Assembly (NCBI RefSeq): GCF_034541975.1
Contig: NZ_JAVYJM010000001.1
DNA length: 64,000 bases
Source: Dermacoccus abyssi
GTDB taxonomy: Bacteria > Actinomycetota > Actinomycetes > Actinomycetales > Dermatophilaceae
Direction: 5' to 3' (one strand)
Shown here: piece by piece, positions 62,830 to 64,000 of the stretch
Position numbering within the stretch: the first letter of the stretch is position 1
How the letters are laid out: each line of letters begins with the position of its first letter
Position numbers and translations under genes: made by a program
Notes under the pieces: model-generated
What the model saw: the letters and a program-made list of their open reading frames with translations, nothing else
Databases searched by the model: none
Told to the model about the DNA's origin: nothing

Positions 62830-64000
62830 TCAGGCGCCGAGCACCTGGTCGAGGTAGGCGTTCGTGAAGACCCGCTGCGGGTCGAAGCGCTCGCGCAGCG
62901 CCACGAAGTCGTCGAACTTCGGGTAGACGGTGCGCAGGTACTCAGCGTCGTAGTCGTGCATCTTGCCCCAGTGCGGGCGCGCCTCGTGAGCCCGCGCCAT
63001 GTCCCAGAAGTACTTGAAGTACGTCCGGTGGTCGGCCTTCACGTAGTGGTGGATGGCGATGTAGCAGCTCTCGCGGCCGTAGGCGGTCGACATCCAGCGG
63101 TCGTCGCCGGCCGTCCAGCGCACCTCGACGGGGAAGGCGACAGGCTCGTTGGTGCGCTCCACCCAGGCCTGAAGATCACGCAGGATCGACTCGGCCGCCT
63201 CGACCGGCACAGCCATCTCCGCCTCGCGGAAACGCACGGTGCGCGGTGAGGCGTAGACGCTGTGGCTGACGTCGCTGAACTCTCGCGCCGAGAGGGCCCG
63301 CGCCGAGACGTTGTTGATCCGGCGCGTGAGGTTCGGGCGAGCGACGCTCAGGCGGCATATCGCGTCGAAGAGCGTGTTGGAGAGGAACTCGTCGTCGAGC
63401 TTGTGGCGCCACTGCGCCAACGGCTTCGTCGGGGCATCGCCCGCGCCGCGCGTGTTGCGCTTCGTCATCACCTTGTCGGTGTGCGGGAACCAGTAGAACT
63501 CGTAGTGATCGGTCTCGGCGAGGGCCGCGGGGAGCACGGCGAGTTCCTCGGTCATCGTCGAGGGACGCTCGACGGCCGAGAGGGTGAACGCGGGCACGCA
63601 CTGCAGCTCCACCTCGGTGAGCACACCGAGTGCTCCGAGCGTGACGCCGAGCGCCGGCACGAGGTCGCTGTTCTCGCCGCCCTCGCTCCAGCGCAGCACG
63701 TCGCCGGTGCCCGTGACCATCTCGCCGCCGACGACAGTGCCGCCGAAGCCGGTCCACGCGAGGCCCGTGCCGTGCGTCGAGGTGGAGACGGCGCCGGAGA
63801 TCGTCTGACGGTCGATGTCGCCCATGTTCGCGAGCGCGAGGCCGCGGTCGGCGAGCAGGTTGACGAGCTCGTACAGGTGGGTGCCCGCCTTGACACGCAC
63901 GCGGTTCGTCGCTTCGTCGAACGAGACGATGCCCGACATCGCGTCGAGACGCACCTGGGTGTCGACCGGCTGCGCGATGGGAGTGAACGAGTGGCCGGCA
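62830..64000 (-). CDS. D-arabinono-1,4-lactone / L-gulonolactone oxidase-type FAD enzyme, N-terminus outside the window
   Basis: The gene runs off the right edge; 390 codons are present and the start is missing. The visible sequence begins GHSFTPIAQ, the FAD-binding loop of the vanillyl-alcohol oxidase fold, followed by LADRGLALANMGDIDRQTISGAVSTSTHG. The C-terminal ALO domain includes RPHWGKMHDYDAEYL and FDPQRVFTNAYLDQVLG. Members oxidise aldono-lactones or alditols with oxygen or another acceptor; in mycobacteria a relative makes ascorbate-like products. It is convergent with rarD (43 bases between stop codons). Confidence 0.88.
   Translation of the reverse strand, partial: AGHSFTPIAQPVDTQVRLDAMSGIVSFDEATNRVRVKAGTHLYELVNLLADRGLALANMGDIDRQTISGAVSTSTHGTGLAWTGFGGTVVGGEMVTGTGDVLRWSEGGENSDLVPALGVTLGALGVLTEVELQCVPAFTLSAVERPSTMTEELAVLPAALAETDHYEFYWFPHTDKVMTKRNTRGAGDAPTKPLAQWRHKLDDEFLSNTLFDAICRLSVARPNLTRRINNVSARALSAREFSDVSHSVYASPRTVRFREAEMAVPVEAAESILRDLQAWVERTNEPVAFPVEVRWTAGDDRWMSTAYGRESCYIAIHHYVKADHRTYFKYFWDMARAHEARPHWGKMHDYDAEYLRTVYPKFDDFVALRERFDPQRVFTNAYLDQVLGA

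Overview
The window is a contiguous, GC-rich chromosomal segment with dense coding, many GTG/TTG starts and very short intergenic gaps. Gene content and synteny point to an actinobacterium, most like the Micrococcales (Dermacoccaceae/Intrasporangiaceae type); that placement is inference. Evidence includes a core run tRNA-Thr/tRNA-Met/rpmG/hadA/hadB ... tRNA-Trp/secE/nusG/rplK/rplA ... rplJ/rplL ... rpoB/rpoC, whose gene order I recall as shared with Mycobacterium, NusG with an acidic N-terminal extension, and FabG4-type reductases. No insertion sequence, prophage, integron, CRISPR array or broken gene was seen.

Layout. 1-0.4 kb: tail of a sugar epimerase gene. 0.5-8.0 kb: rpoC and rpoB (minus strand). 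8.5-12.0 kb: a single-chain ABC exporter separating rpoB from rplJL. 12.1-18.9 kb: rplL, rplJ, a secreted LTD/nuclease gene on the opposite strand, rplA, rplK, nusG, secE and tRNA-Trp, with stem-loops in most of the gaps. 19.1-22.7 kb: add, murB, two half-size dehydratase genes (HadA/HadB type), rpmG, tRNA-Met, tRNA-Thr. 23.0-29.6 kb: a lipid cluster (HtdX-like dehydratase, FabG4, thiolase), a divergent TetR regulator and an acyl-CoA oxidase-type flavoprotein. 29.7-34.5 kb: DUF952 protein, tRNA-Tyr, YajQ, a small membrane protein, a Tat-exported metallophosphoesterase and an acyl-CoA dehydrogenase. 34.6-38.9 kb: an isochorismatase-fold hydrolase and a fatty-acid operon (acyl-CoA ligase, two SDRs, MaoC hydratase) marked by two copies of the same palindromic operator. 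39.0-43.1 kb: pepN, a GNAT acetyltransferase, htpX. 43.2-52.9 kb: a ten-gene complex I operon nuoABCHIJKLMN. 53.1-61.7 kb: recC-recB-recD, translationally coupled. 61.8-64.0 kb: rarD and the C-terminal part of a sugar-lactone oxidase that runs off the right edge.

The most unusual part is the nuo operon. It contains every membrane subunit plus NuoB, NuoC and NuoI, but no nuoD, nuoE, nuoF or nuoG; nuoC overlaps nuoH directly. Its NuoB carries a roughly 240-residue C-terminal tail with four copies of a 26-residue, highly charged helical repeat, and its NuoI begins with a histidine-rich segment. Second in interest is the 11-bp inverted repeat with core TTGAGC-N3-GCTCAA, found just upstream of the acyl-CoA ligase gene and again between that gene and the next, which suggests a dedicated regulator encoded elsewhere. 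Several genes (hadA, the TetR gene, the DUF952 gene, nuoA, recC) have a TAnnnT hexamer 6-7 bases before the start codon, the arrangement expected for leaderless transcripts.
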